From: Owenia fusiformis | Taxonomy: Eukaryota; Annelida; Polychaeta; Sabellida; Oweniidae | Assembly: GCA_903813345.2 (NCBI GenBank) | Contig: CAIIXF020000005.1 | Coordinates: 16,249,375 to 16,313,374, forward strand | Direction of reading: 5' to 3' | DNA length: 64,000 nucleotides | Part shown: piece after piece, positions 48,264 to 59,832 of the stretch | Numbering within the stretch: position 1 is the first letter of the stretch | How the letters are laid out: each line of letters begins with the position of its first letter | Notes under the pieces: generated by a model | Told to the model about the DNA's origin: nothing | Database searches by the model: none | Seen by the model: only the letters and a program-made list of their open reading frames with translations | Position numbers and translations under genes: made by a program

Positions 48264-51200
48264 ATGACAAGAAGGAAGTTGCATTTCTTATATTTGATTT
48301 TATCATTAATTTACAAGTCCCAAGTTAAAGAAGGTAAGTTGTTGTTTTATATTATCATTATCGCCACATTGTGAAGCTTTTGGTACTAATTTAGGAGAGG
48401 CATCAAAATATCAATGTCTGATAGAAAACTAAATAAATCTAGTTTGGGGGAGAGGGTCAAAGCTATTTCAGTTTGCTGTCCGACAAATTTCAACATTTAA
48501 ATTTTTTGCAATTTCGACTCAAAATGCCTTGGAATGGTTTAAAAATAAAGACTACCAGATGCCTTCTTCACCAAGATGCATGCAACATGGAATATTATGC
48601 CTATTGTTGTTGGCACATGTTTTAAGAATCATAAATAAGTTCTAGTACTGCGCCCCCATGAAAGTCCAAATTGAGTCGCTAAAACATGTGAAAAATTGGG
48701 ATCAACTTTCATTATATTTAGTTTTGAAAGGGAGGGGGGTCCAACTCAAAACTAGATTTATTTAGTTTCCTATCAGACATTGAACTTTTGATGCCTCCCC
48801 TTAGAAGGCTTATTATATTTTACTGTATTGACTTGAGCATTATGTGGAAACATAGTGCCTGGCCATAGTGCGGTCATTATCTGCCCTGGTGAATAACGAG
48901 TAACTATTAATAATCTCATTTCAGGGGCAACATAATTGAAATCTCGGCCCCTTGGCTAAATTTTTACATAATTCCGCTGAAACGAGGTTATTGGTATATT
49001 CATGACAGCATATCATGATCAGAACATGACATCATGGTCATCAACATGCAACAGTATAATTCGATCTAACCAGAGAAGTCGGGGTTTGTCTCTGTCCCAC
49101 ATCATTTGAGACTTAATGCTCCATCTTGTACGAGAACTGTTATGGAGCGATGTTTCGCTCTAGATCATATCATCCTCCGAACGCAGGGTTCCAGACATCA
49201 TTCACTAAGTTCCTCTCTTCTTGGAAGAAGGAGGTACGACTTCTGGATGCCTGTGGATCATATGGACTCTTCAGCCAAATCTAAAATTGAACCTCAATAT
49301 GGGAACGGGAGACTGGTGTTTTTCTAATTCTAGGGAAGACCGTGAACAAAGACTATGACGTACAATTATCTGGTGGAGATGAGAATGAAGGACGGGTTGA
49401 AGTTTACTTGAACGGTACATGGGGAGGAATATGCAAGGCTGCCTGGGATGTGAACGATGTTAGGGTTGTGTGCAGACAACTGGGATTCCACGATAGCAAC
49501 TTGAACTCTATCATTGGTTTTACGTGGTGTAAGATAACTACTACAGTAGCTATATTGTTATATGTGAACTCCAAAAAATATTTGGCTTTATTCTTTCAAA
49601 AGGAGATAATAGGGAGTTTAAGTTTGCATTTAAAATGGTAGAGATTAAAAGATGGATTGGATCGAATGGATTGGATTCATGTAAAAGGTGAATTGGATAG
49701 GGAACCTTCAAAATATGGATTTTTAGTTGATCTCCCTCTAAGCAATTTCCTCCGGCCTAAAGTATTTTGTGATTACTTGGGTCCCTTTAAGGAATCGACA
49801 AAGTAATGACAAATACATGAACATACTTCAATTAGTTGATAGATACTCTAAAGTATTTGACTGCTCTCCCTTGTAAATCAACATTAGTAAGACATAATAA
49901 ACATAGATCTGTAGATAAAAGCTGTCATTCAAATTGACGTCTGGGTGTTCCCCAGACATGTTCTGTTTGAATTGAAAACAGATGATATGGATCTTCGACT
50001 TCAAAAGTCTGCCTTATGATTTGTGAAATGTCTAAAATCACCCTTGGAATGAATAATATTGTGTATCAGGTCACCTTTCTAGCCTACTCAAAGAAAATGT
50101 TGTGACATCTATTATTTGACATTGTGGAAGTGAGGAGAGCATTAATCGTCTGAAGGGAGATCAATATAATTTTTTTAAGGAAAATCCATATTTTGAAGAA
50201 TCTCAATACAATCCACCTTTTACATGAATCCAATCCACTCGATCCAATCCACCTTTTGATCTTTACCTTTAAAATTGGAACGCTTAAACCTATACGTATG
50301 ACCAATCGCCCATACAAATGCCTCGCTTCAGTAACTTCCGTTCGCGTTTAGTTTGTGGAAAACAGCCCATGACTACAAGAATGGTACATTATATAAATCA
50401 GAGACATATGATAATTATAATATAATTATATATCTCTGATTAATTAAATTATTACGAAGATGTGTAAATGTTGTCATTAATCCTATAGACGGTAGAGGTG
50501 AACGGGAATACTCGCTAACAAATGTAGACTGCAACGGAACTGAAGATTCTTTGAAAGATTGCGCACATGGTGTAGGAGGCGACGAACAATGCAAGTCAAG
50601 GGAAACGGTGTGAAAGCCTTCATTTTAGAATCCGAAGATCCAATATTTCTCTCAGTCATAAAATTGCGGAAGTTGGTAGCCTGTAAAAATGTAAATGTGA
50701 TAATTCTTAACCTATAAAAAACCTTTTTGAAAATTAATTTCGATGATTTATTTTACACGGGAACCTGACCCCTTTCTCCCATACAGTTCCCAGGTGATGC
50801 AGTAGCTGTTTGCAAGCCTCGAATAAGACTAGTCGGAGGTCCTATACGAACATCAGGAAGACTGGAGATATTCTATGAAGGAGCATGGCGACCTGTTTGC
50901 TATTACCAACCTTATGACACGTCATATCTTTGGTACCATCGTGACTTCATTATAAACACCCTTTGTGAGATGGCTGGAGTTACCCCAAAGGATGCTTACA
51001 GTGTTGGATTAAGTGCATTTGGACCTCTCTCGCCAATGAATACAGGTACGGCATCAGATACTGTGCACCACGGCGTAACATTGAAATTGTTCATTTTACC
51101 GACAAAAATGCGAATATTTACGCGATAAATACGCGCAATGCTCCTCCAAGTTATTGCAAAAGTTTTAATATTCGTGGAATCTTCTTAAAAATTTCGAGTT

Positions 51201-54200
51201 TTGTTCAGATTTAAATGGGCTTCAAAACAATTCTATACTCAAAAAGGTTGTGTCACGAAATACAGAATTGGAATCACCAGAAAGTAGACATTTCAAACAC
51301 TACCTGTTTTCTTTTTTATCGCGCTTTTCGGCCCTGCGCTCTCGTTGTCGCAACGTCATTCTAGACTTTTTCACAGAGCCCCTTGTCATATTTAACTGAT
51401 ATACACAGACGGGAAAATATTAAGGATTGTTGAATGTATTATTTGTTATTTATTTTATCTGTTCTTCTTTTTCATAATGGTGAATTTAAATATTGTGAAA
51501 ATTTGAGAAAGATCCGTTTAGAAATGAAAAGTTATCTTCATTTTTCGTTTAAAATTAAAATCATTTTTCTTCAAAATGTTACAGTCCACACCCGGTTTTA
51601 GCGTAGAAAGTCACATAATACGACTTGCATGATTCTCAATTAAAAAGTTCCAAATTAATTATTTTGAATCCCGATAGGCAAAATACTTCATGGACATATA
51701 TGTTAAACTAATGACAAAATATTGTAGAAAATTATGATTTTGCTGTTTTTGTGGTACAGTATCTGACGTCGTATCACTTACGATTTGGTCATTTCGTTTC
51801 CTCGTTACAGCACAAGGAGGCCGGGATTCTTATACAATTTTCATCTTTAGCAAAGCACATCTCTGGGATGGACTGCAAATAAAAGCACGCGTGGATTCCA
51901 AATGTGTCAACGGGGAATATGTAAGCCTGATATGTCGCAGACCTCAAACAGGTAAGGCCGGGAGGTAACCCAACGTCATACACATGCAACTATTGATGAA
52001 GACGCTTTACGGCCGCCGTGCGGTCTATCAATTCTGCGGTCAGTAACATTTCTACACTCGCCGTAGAATTTCTGCAGTCGGATACTTTTGCAGTCACATT
52101 TCCTACGGCAGCCGCACGGCGAGTTTTTGAATTAATGTTGATTAACGTTAATTTTTCTTTTTATTTTATCTACCTACATCAGTGCAATTTATAAATGTTG
52201 TTTGTAGTGTTAGGATATAGTATCGAATAAAAAGTGCAAGTGAAATGGTATCAGTGACCTTACATCAAACAGTATACGTATTGTGTTGTGTTTTCAGCAA
52301 ATATATGACCGAAAACTGACATAAAAACTGTTTCCAAAGGTACATTACCCATGAAACCCTACAGCAGACGCAAGTCAACGGCAAACCCGACGTGCGGCCA
52401 CCGTTGGATTTTCTGCGGTCTGGCAACATTCTGTTGATTTCTACGGGGACCGCAGAAATGAACAAATATTATAACTCCTAATTATAATTTCTACGGCTAC
52501 CCTGCGGCCTGTAAGAAACTGGATTCGCCGTACGGATACCGCACTTTTGGCGAGCGTAGTTTTTCTACGCTCGCCGCAGAAATTCACTGATTTAATTAAT
52601 CTGCGGTCGACGCACGGCCTCCGTACGACAAATGTGACTGGGGTGCTAGAAGAATCTTTAAGCTAGGCATCCTTGCGTACCTATTTCTCTCTTAAATAGT
52701 AGCTATAACCATTTTATATACTATCTATATTAAGCAAAACATGGAGAAATGTTTTAGTATGGTCAAAATTAATAATTTAAAAATACATACAGATATTTTT
52801 ATATTTCTATAACTCAAGAGATTGCAACAGAAGTTCGAATTGTTGGCACAAGTGGTTACAGTGGCAAAGTGGAAATCAAGAACTACGGATATTGGGGAGG
52901 AGTGAGTCGGATAACAACAGGAGACCTTCATAAAGTCGTGTGTAAACAATTGGGCTTTAACCCAACGAATGCTTTTAAAATGCTACCCCCAAAAGATTAT
53001 ACAAGAAAATCTCCAATATTTAAAAAAATCTTTAACTGCACGGGTAAATAATCATTTACTATAAATATAGAGACAATTTGAATTTTCTATTAGTTAATTA
53101 ACAACAAAATAACAATTTTTTTTATAATTTAGGCATTTATACTTCTATGACACCCTCAAGCACTTTATTGGCGACTATTATATCCATGCATTTTATTAGG
53201 CAATGAAACCAGAATAAAGGATTGCCGACAGAGCTCTTTACAAAGGTCTAACAACTACAATCGCATGATAAGGGTTTACCTCGGAGGGAACGACTTACAT
53301 GTGACGTGTAAATTTAAATTGCGATTGGTTGAAAATGGGCCCAGATCAATGGTTGGCAGAATAGAAGTCTTACATAATGGAATATGGCATTCCATTTGCC
53401 GAACACTTAATCCAAAGAGCGCAGTGGAAGTTTGTCAACAGCTAGGCGTGAATTGGAAATTTGCTCAACCTGTAGAAAGTATTCCTATTTTGCCAAAAAA
53501 CAAGAACATATTAGACATGCATATCGTGAGCTGTACCCCCTACTTCGATCAAGGTCAATGCATACAATCAATTGGAAAATGCTCCTCTAAACATCATAAA
53601 CATTTGGAAGCTTGGGTCTCATGTAAAAGTGAATTATTCAGTGGTACGTTTAAGACTAGATAATAATTCCTATTATGTAATATTTCATGTAATGGATACA
53701 ATATTGATTGAAAATTGATTTTTCAACATCACATCGTATTCGCATCGTTATTACATAAGGAAAGAATTGGTATCGATATGGCTGTTACGCGGTGAACACG
53801 ATACAAAAATATGCCATATTCCGCAACGAATATTGCATATTCACTTGCGGTGTATGACAGATTCACCTGCGGTATATGGCATACACACTTACAAATGAGA
53901 ACGTGATACGGAAGTACGCGATTGTCAATTGCATCGATTGAACAAAGTAAAACTTTATAAATTATTATAATGATTACTGAATCAACAGTACAGGTTATCG
54001 AATATAGCAATGTATGCAGAAGTATCATTCACCAATCTCACGTAATAAACTTACCCAATCAATCCAGGATTCATATATTAGTACTCGACGCACGAACAAT
54101 ATTGGTAATCCAGCGTAGTTTTACATTTAGAATCGATTCTCGCAATCAATCAAACCAAGTCTTTCTGTAGCACGTTTTCACTTGCGGAATATGTCATATT

Positions 54201-57200
54201 CACCTGGTGTATATGGCATATTCCGCAAGTGAATATGACATATTCTGCAGGTGAGTATCGGGTATTCACTGAAATCAATGAATCGCATATTCACTGTGGA
54301 ATATCGCATACCCACCTGCGGAATATATATTCCGCGTAACAATGGCGAACTGAATTGAACACATGTTTCTCTTAAACAAGTAATCTAAAAATTCTGAAAA
54401 GTTTAGACATCGTGAATTTTATGGTCATCTTTTGAATGTTTACAATTTAAGTTGGGAAAAATACATACATTTTCACATCAGACACTTCTTTTGTTCTCGG
54501 TACCATATGTTCGGAATGAAATGGAACATCTATCCGAACCTCATTGGGACCAAATGACACATACACATGTTTAGGTCTCTCAATATTGTAATTCAAGGAA
54601 AGTTTGGTTCATTCAAAAACAGTATCTTGTCGATGGAACAAAAGGTTTACTTTAATTTGGGTTCTTATGTTTTTTTGAATACTTTTTGGTAATGAGCCAA
54701 ACGTTCCTTTGTATAACTATAATATTGAGAGGTCTAAGAAAATGTTGTGTAAGCTAATTTGTTCCAACAAGGTTCGGAAAGATATTTTATTTCATTCTCA
54801 AGAATTGGTAGAAAGGAACAAAAAACAATTGCACTAAAAACAAAAATTGTTCACAAAACATGTAAAATATATATATACCACGGTAAATAATTTTCGCATC
54901 TAATTGTTGTTAATGACCCCTGTTACACAGGCCGGTTGAAATGCTTCGTCACGAAGCATTTGAACGAAGCATTTTGGACAAAAAGCTTCATAACGAAGCA
55001 ATTTCTAACTTCGTTAAAAAAGCTAAGTTGATAACGAAGCAATTGAGTAGAAAATTCAACTAAGGTTAGGTCCCAACGAAGCTTTTTTGGCCAGTGTAAC
55101 AGGTAGCTTCGTTAGAAAAAAGAGGGGGAGAAACCCCAGGGTTCAAAGATGACATACGCTTATAATGTAAATCTGTATTGAGATGACATCGTCGCTGATT
55201 GGTTTAGCGAGTCGATCGTTGGTTGGTTTAAAACTAGGTCAATTTGAAAACTTTGAAAATCAAGATGGAGGATAAGTACTTCCGGGAAAAGAGGTGCACG
55301 GAGGAGGAAATCGTATGTCATCAATTGAATCATGGGGTTTTCCCTCCTCTTGTTAGAAAATGCTTAGTTGGCGGTTTGTGCATGCGCGAAATAAAGAGCA
55401 TATTTATAATTTTGTATTAAATGAGAGAAATCGCGAGGAAAAATACATTTTTAAGTACGTATTATAATGCTGCGTATTGAATAAGATAATTAGTCTGTCT
55501 ATTTACGTCACTGATTACGTCACTGACGCTAACTCAAGCCCTAAACGCCACGTACAAAATGCAATTTCCCGAATAGCATTCATTTTGATTCCCTGCCTTT
55601 CCTCGCATGAATATGCCATAAAGTATCAAATCAAAAAAACGCAGGTTTTACCGTATACCAATACACCAATACGGTAGTTTTGAAACGTTTATTCAATCCA
55701 TTAGCGAAAATTCAGTCTCATGTGTGGAAGCGTAAACTTTTGAAATTACGTAATCTATGCTTACTAAATAGAATGACGTGGCATACATGTTTGATATTTA
55801 GATTTTATCTGTAATAAGAAAATATTAATAAATAAGTGGGCAGGGCAGATGAGTAATACACACGCGCAACGAAGCATTTTCAGTGCAGTGTAACACCAAA
55901 TAATTGCTTCGTTAGGGTTGGATAAAGCCAGTGTGGACACAATTTTTCGCTAACCTTCGTTACAAAAATGCTAGCAGTGTAACAGGTACCAATCAGTGAT
56001 CATTACATAAAAGACAGTGTTTTTTACAAAATGTTTTCAATAATTGGTTTCAGAAAAAAACAATGTTCGCCATATCGATAGCAATCCTTTAATTTTGATT
56101 TTATTAATTGAATTGATGTACTGGTTTACTTTTCTATTAGATCCGAACCCAAGTAGTCAGATCCGTTTAAAAGATGGTTCGTTTGGCCAACTCCAAGTGA
56201 TAGACAGTTTAGGTGAATGGTTCCCTGTTTGTGGCACCAACTGGACAAAGGGAGCTTCAAAGGTTGTTTGTAAACAACTGGGTTTTAAAGCTCAGTTTGG
56301 CTTCACCCTTAAATCATATAAAATTAAGCCTATCTATATGAACCAGTACAACAGACAAATCATAACTAATATAAACTGCAATGGAACCGAGAAAAGTTTG
56401 AGAAAATGTTCTTATACTAAATGGACGGCGCTGTACGGGAGTGCAAGTACTTGGCATAAGGAACGCGCGTTAGAGTGTGGGGCAAACGGAATACAGATAT
56501 CATGCGTCGATACATCAATGAGGCCTCGATTAGTTGGAGGCCAGAGCAATACAACTGGTAAACTTGAAGTATGGTATAAGAAAAAATGGAACAAGGTTTG
56601 TATCGGTGGAAGATCCATCTACTCATACCGAAGCAAGGAATTGGCAGATTCGACGTGCTTTACCTTGGGGTACAATAATAGTAAAGTTGGAATGTATGGT
56701 TCATTTAATCAAGAGAAAAAACAAGACAGAATAACTAAGGGGGTTTCACTTTTATGTGCCCAATATGATGCCCTTCAGATGTGTAATGTTACGAGAGCGC
56801 ATTGTGATGACTACAACATGTACTTCATTTCCTGCTTTGACCAAGAACCAGGTAATGTTGTGTCAAACAAGAATGGCATTCTTTTCTTTAACTGAAATGA
56901 GGTGCGCGGTGATACAATAGATGTACAATTGACCAAAATAGAATTTAGAGACACTGAAACCACCATACTTTACGAACAGTACAAGTAGTCTTAAACATCA
57001 TCCAATGAGAAAAAATAAGAATCAATTTTCTCCACCAAAACTAGCCTTGAAGATTACGCGTAAACGATGGAGATCCAGTCTCAAATTATGTTGGACAAAA
57101 TTCTTGATCTCTATCGGTTTCCATTCTGATACTCATCGGATCTTTCTGTTTCACCTGAAACATCTCAGGAATGAGAAGAAATGAGATGTCGTGGTTTATC

Positions 57201-58262
57201 ATGATGATCGGTTTTCAGTTTCACACAAGGTCCCTCGTATAGCCACGCTTTCCTCGTTTCTGCCCTTCTGGACACCTCCGATGCATAGTGAGAGAGATGC
57301 TATAAGCATCAGAATGCACAATACGAGGTCAGTTGAAGTTATAATCCATCTTGATACTCTGTTTCAGAATTAACCGATTTCGTTGACTTTCAAGTGCACG
57401 AATTTGACTTGCGGCACTATGCCCTGGCACATGGAATTCTCAAAATTGATGTTCCAGATAAAACTTCATATGATGATTTTTTTATTTGTTCAACTGGATG
57501 GAGCATCAGCGAAGCAAAAGTTGCATGTCGACAGCAAGGTAATGTATTCATTATATTCCCCATGCTTATCTAGGATGTAAATATACAAGTACATTAAACA
57601 ATGACATATTTATTGAATTATAAAATATTTTGTTTGATGCATCATCAGGATTTGATCCAAAGGATGCTGCAATTGACACATTCTCCAAGTATCCTTGCTA
57701 TGATGACTACGACTATGATGATGTTAAAAATCGTACACCGAGTATCAATATTTATATGAGTGATGTTGTCTGCAATGGTGATGAATACAATCTAGCCGAC
57801 TGTTCCTTCAACTATGGTGAAAATGCATCATGTCCTGATGCAACAAGGGCAAGTGTCATATGCGGAGAGATAAAAGTTCGATTGAAACGTAGAAAAACCG
57901 CAAACTCAGGACTGGTTGAGATTTATGTTGGTTACACGTGGAGAAAGGTATGCTCCTCAACATTGGGTATGAATGAAGCCAAGGTTATTTGTCAACAACT
58001 TGGTCTACCATATGGAAACGTTTCAACATATGAAAGAAAAGTTCCAATTACGGGGAGGAATGATTTATCATTCATTGATGATTTACAATGTACTGGAAAC
58101 GAGCATCATATTGGCCAATGCAATTTCAATTATGGCAATAACGATTTATCTGAACTAAATTATCCTATCTGTATTGATACTACTCATTATGAATATGATA
58201 AAATATATGTTGATTGGAAAAACTGCAACGGTCGAAAGGTGGCAGGAGTGATCTGTGAATAA
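48264..58262 (+). CDS. Secreted protein with eight SRCR domains, copy B
   Basis: Coding exons: 48264-48333, 49334-49528, 50489-50607, 50787-51045, 51760-51951, 52831-53043, 53200-53643, 56141-56851, 57368-57538 and 57649-58262 with a TAA stop. They join to 995 residues in the same phases as copy A. Exon 1 is again a signal peptide ([20 protein letters not shown]). All eight SRCR domains are retained with scattered replacements; in-frame differences include an added Ser in exon 4 and an added Met in the sixth SRCR-coding segment. Copy A's single exon 4 is split here by an insertion at 51044-51777 that must be spliced out to avoid a stop; the chosen intron adds seven residues net. Absence of frameshifts suggests both copies are under selection. 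Secretion and extracellular binding are inferred as for copy A. Confidence 0.87.
48395..48815. repeat. Inverted local duplication in intron 1 of copy B
   Basis: The segment at about 48740-48812 is a diverged reverse complement of 48395-48470; for example, AACTAAATAAATCTAGTTT near 48427 is answered by AAACTAGATTTATTTAGTTT near 48750. Copy A has only the first segment, so either copy B gained the inverted piece or A lost it. Confidence 0.7.
49637..50267. mobile_element. 631-bp hAT-like non-autonomous element in intron 2 of copy B
   Basis: GGTAGAGATTAAAAGATGGA at the left and the complement of the right end, GGTAAAGATCAAAAGGTGGA, form inverted repeats of about 50 bp with repeated GGATTGGAT words. 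TTTAAAAT flanks both ends (49629-49636 and 50268-50275). An 8-bp duplication is typical of hAT. Copy A lacks the insert. Confidence 0.82.
51044..51777. mobile_element. Terminal-inverted-repeat element inserted in exon 4, apparently spliced as an intron
   Basis: Copy A reads straight through this point in coding sequence. In B, 734 bp interrupt it. The ends AGGTACGGCATCAGATACTG and AGTGATACGACGTCAGATAC (complement of the right end) are inverted repeats, with a possible 3-bp TAC duplication. The left repeat provides the donor CAG|GTACGG at 51045/51046. The right repeat provides the acceptor GTGGTACAG| before 51760, preceded by a T-rich tract. The predicted intron is 51046-51759; 18 bp of element stay in the exon. 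No coding sequence was recognised inside. Confidence 0.75.
52010..52645. mobile_element. CACCCCAG-family element, left end truncated
   Basis: Lies in the intron after exon 4b of copy B, at a site empty in A near 36110. The right end is AAATGTGACTGGGGTG followed by CTA; the left border is TTA followed by CGGCCGCCGTGCGG, about 20 bp short of the terminal repeat seen in the copy at 59234. The interior is rich in TTTCTACGCTCGCCG and CTGCGGTC words in both orientations. Confidence 0.75.
53783..54341. mobile_element. 559-bp element with TGTTACGCGG ends
   Basis: TGTTACGCGG and its reverse complement bound the insert, with ATGGC on both sides (53778-53782 and 54342-54346). The site is empty in copy A. 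Both subterminal halves contain repeated GGAATATG(A/C)CATATTC-type palindromic words and CACTTGCGG or CACCTGCGG motifs. No gene inside. Confidence 0.85.
54915..55990. mobile_element. 1,076-bp element with CCTGTTACAC ends
   Basis: GACCCCTGTTACAC at the left and GGTACCTGTTACAC (complement of the right end) are inverted; AAT flanks both ends. Subterminal regions repeat CGAAGCA and GCTTCGTT words, for example GCTTCGTCACGAAGCATTT. The site is empty in copy A. No transposase recognised; a 66-codon frame inside has no gene-like features. Confidence 0.8.
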
Positions 58263-59205
58263 ATCTGTGAAAAAAGCAACAACATGATTATTTTGTATTT
58301 AATGTATTTGGTCATTCAAGCACATAATGGCATAACCTGTCGGAACCCTATCCAGTATCCACAGTCACTTCAATTCTTAATAGTTGTCAATACATGTACG
58401 TTCTGAAAATAGTTTGCCGACGAGTGTAAACATATGCAAACGGATTAACCGTGCATTTGGATATTTTTACGAACTTCACAAACGTGCTACAACGGGAAGG
58501 TGCTCCTGAACTTCGAGCCTGTTCAAAATAGTTTTGACGGCCATTCTGTTTTGTTCGCAGACAGACCTTGCTCGATCGAATTACGTCCTTGGTCGTTATT
58601 TCGAGCATGAACCTTTATCCCCAGAGGTCCATGTTTCGAGCAAATAAAAAATCAACAAAACATATACTTCTGAAGAATGAGGAATGGAATTTCATTTGCC
58701 ACGTAGTTTTGCCAACGAGACCAGTCAGTTGATCACGGTCATCCTAGAGTGTTAGTGTGTCTTGATGGTTCTCGACGGACATGAAAAGGAGGCTGTGATC
58801 TGCAAATACTTTTGGCTAGTTGTTGGTGATAAGTCGCTGCCTATATCAATGATATGAGCAAGAAAGAAGAGCGGTCCGAGCACAGTTCCTTAGAGACACC
58901 CGATTTCACTAATAATAAAACAATGTGATTTATTTTCTCATTGGTTAACTCAAAATGTTGAAGATAAGTGTTTAGCTCAAATCCATGTTGGTGGTAAGCA
59001 AGGATATTGTGGAGATCAAAGTAGCCTATATTATGATGAAATAAAATTATGTTCCATTATCTTGTATGGGACTGGTGTAAGAGACACGGACCTTTAGTTC
59101 ACTGGCCCACACTGAGTATAACTTTGATGTGATTCGGGGGAATTCACAGAGATGATAAGCACTTCCAACACTCTCAACCATCATCACAGAATGGCCGTGT
59201 TTGAG

Positions 59206-59832
59206 TTTGCATTCGTTTGACTTCACTTCTTAACACCCCAGTCACATTTCCTACGGCGACCTTGCGGTCTATCATTTCTGCGGCCAGTAACACCCCAGTC
59301 ACATTTCCTACGGCGACCCTGCGATCTATCATTTCTGCGGCCAGTAACATTTCTACGCTCGCCATGGAATTTCTGCGCTCTCATACTTTTGCAGTCCCAT
59401 TTCCCACGGCAGCCGCACGGTGAATTTTAAATTTTTGTTGATAAATAATACTTTTTTCATTTTATTTACATCGGGACAATTTATAAATGTTATTCATAGT
59501 GCTAGGATGTAATATCAAATGAAAAGTGATCGTGAAACATTGACAAATAATGATTCAATCTTGTTGAGCCAGTTGATTTCTACGGGGACCTCAGAAATGA
59601 GCAAATATTATAACTCCGAGTTATAATTTCTACGCCTTCCCTGCGGCCTGTAAAAATCTGCATACGCCGTACGGAGGCCGCAAGGCGAGCGTAGTTTTAC
59701 TACGCTCGCCGCAAAAATTCACCGATTTAATTGATCTGCGGTCGACTTGCGGCCGCCGTGCGACAAATGTGACTGGGGTGTAAAAGAGAGCTTCGTCTTC
59801 GTCTGTAGTTTAACTAGACTGCATGCAGGGTA
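59206..59832 (-). mobile_element. Mini-element of the TACCCT...AGGGTA family, split by a later insertion
   Basis: TTGCATTCGTTTGACTTCAC at the left and AACTAGACTGCATGCAGGGT at the right are the two halves of a copy like that at 9862. The outermost TACCC of the left end is missing. Its middle was the target of the element at 59234. Confidence 0.8.
59234..59780. mobile_element. 547-bp PIF/Harbinger-like element with CACCCCAGTCACATTT ends
   Basis: Perfect inverted ends CACCCCAGTCACATTT / AAATGTGACTGGGGTG, with TAA on both sides (59231-59233 and 59781-59783). The left end is present twice, 57 bp apart (59234 and 59291), with TAA before each. The interior repeats CTACGCTCGCC and CTGCGGCC words. 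The 3-bp TAA target suits PIF/Harbinger. Confidence 0.85.

Larger units (their letters stand above)
53761..56090. mobile_element. Copy B version of the 374-bp element, with two nested insertions
   Basis: AAAGAATTGGTATCGATATG to the complement-type end CGATAGCAATCCTTT. It corresponds to 37499-37872 in copy A, interrupted here by elements at 53783-54341 and 54915-55990. The order of events is: this element first, then duplication, then the two insertions. Confidence 0.8.
40897..58636. repeat. Segmental duplication, copy B
   Basis: A direct tandem copy of 23745-40197 in the same orientation. It keeps the full SRCR gene and has gained at least nine insertions absent from copy A. The offset from copy A changes from about 17 kb at the left end to 20 kb and then 15-18 kb as insertions on either side accumulate. 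Confidence 0.9.
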
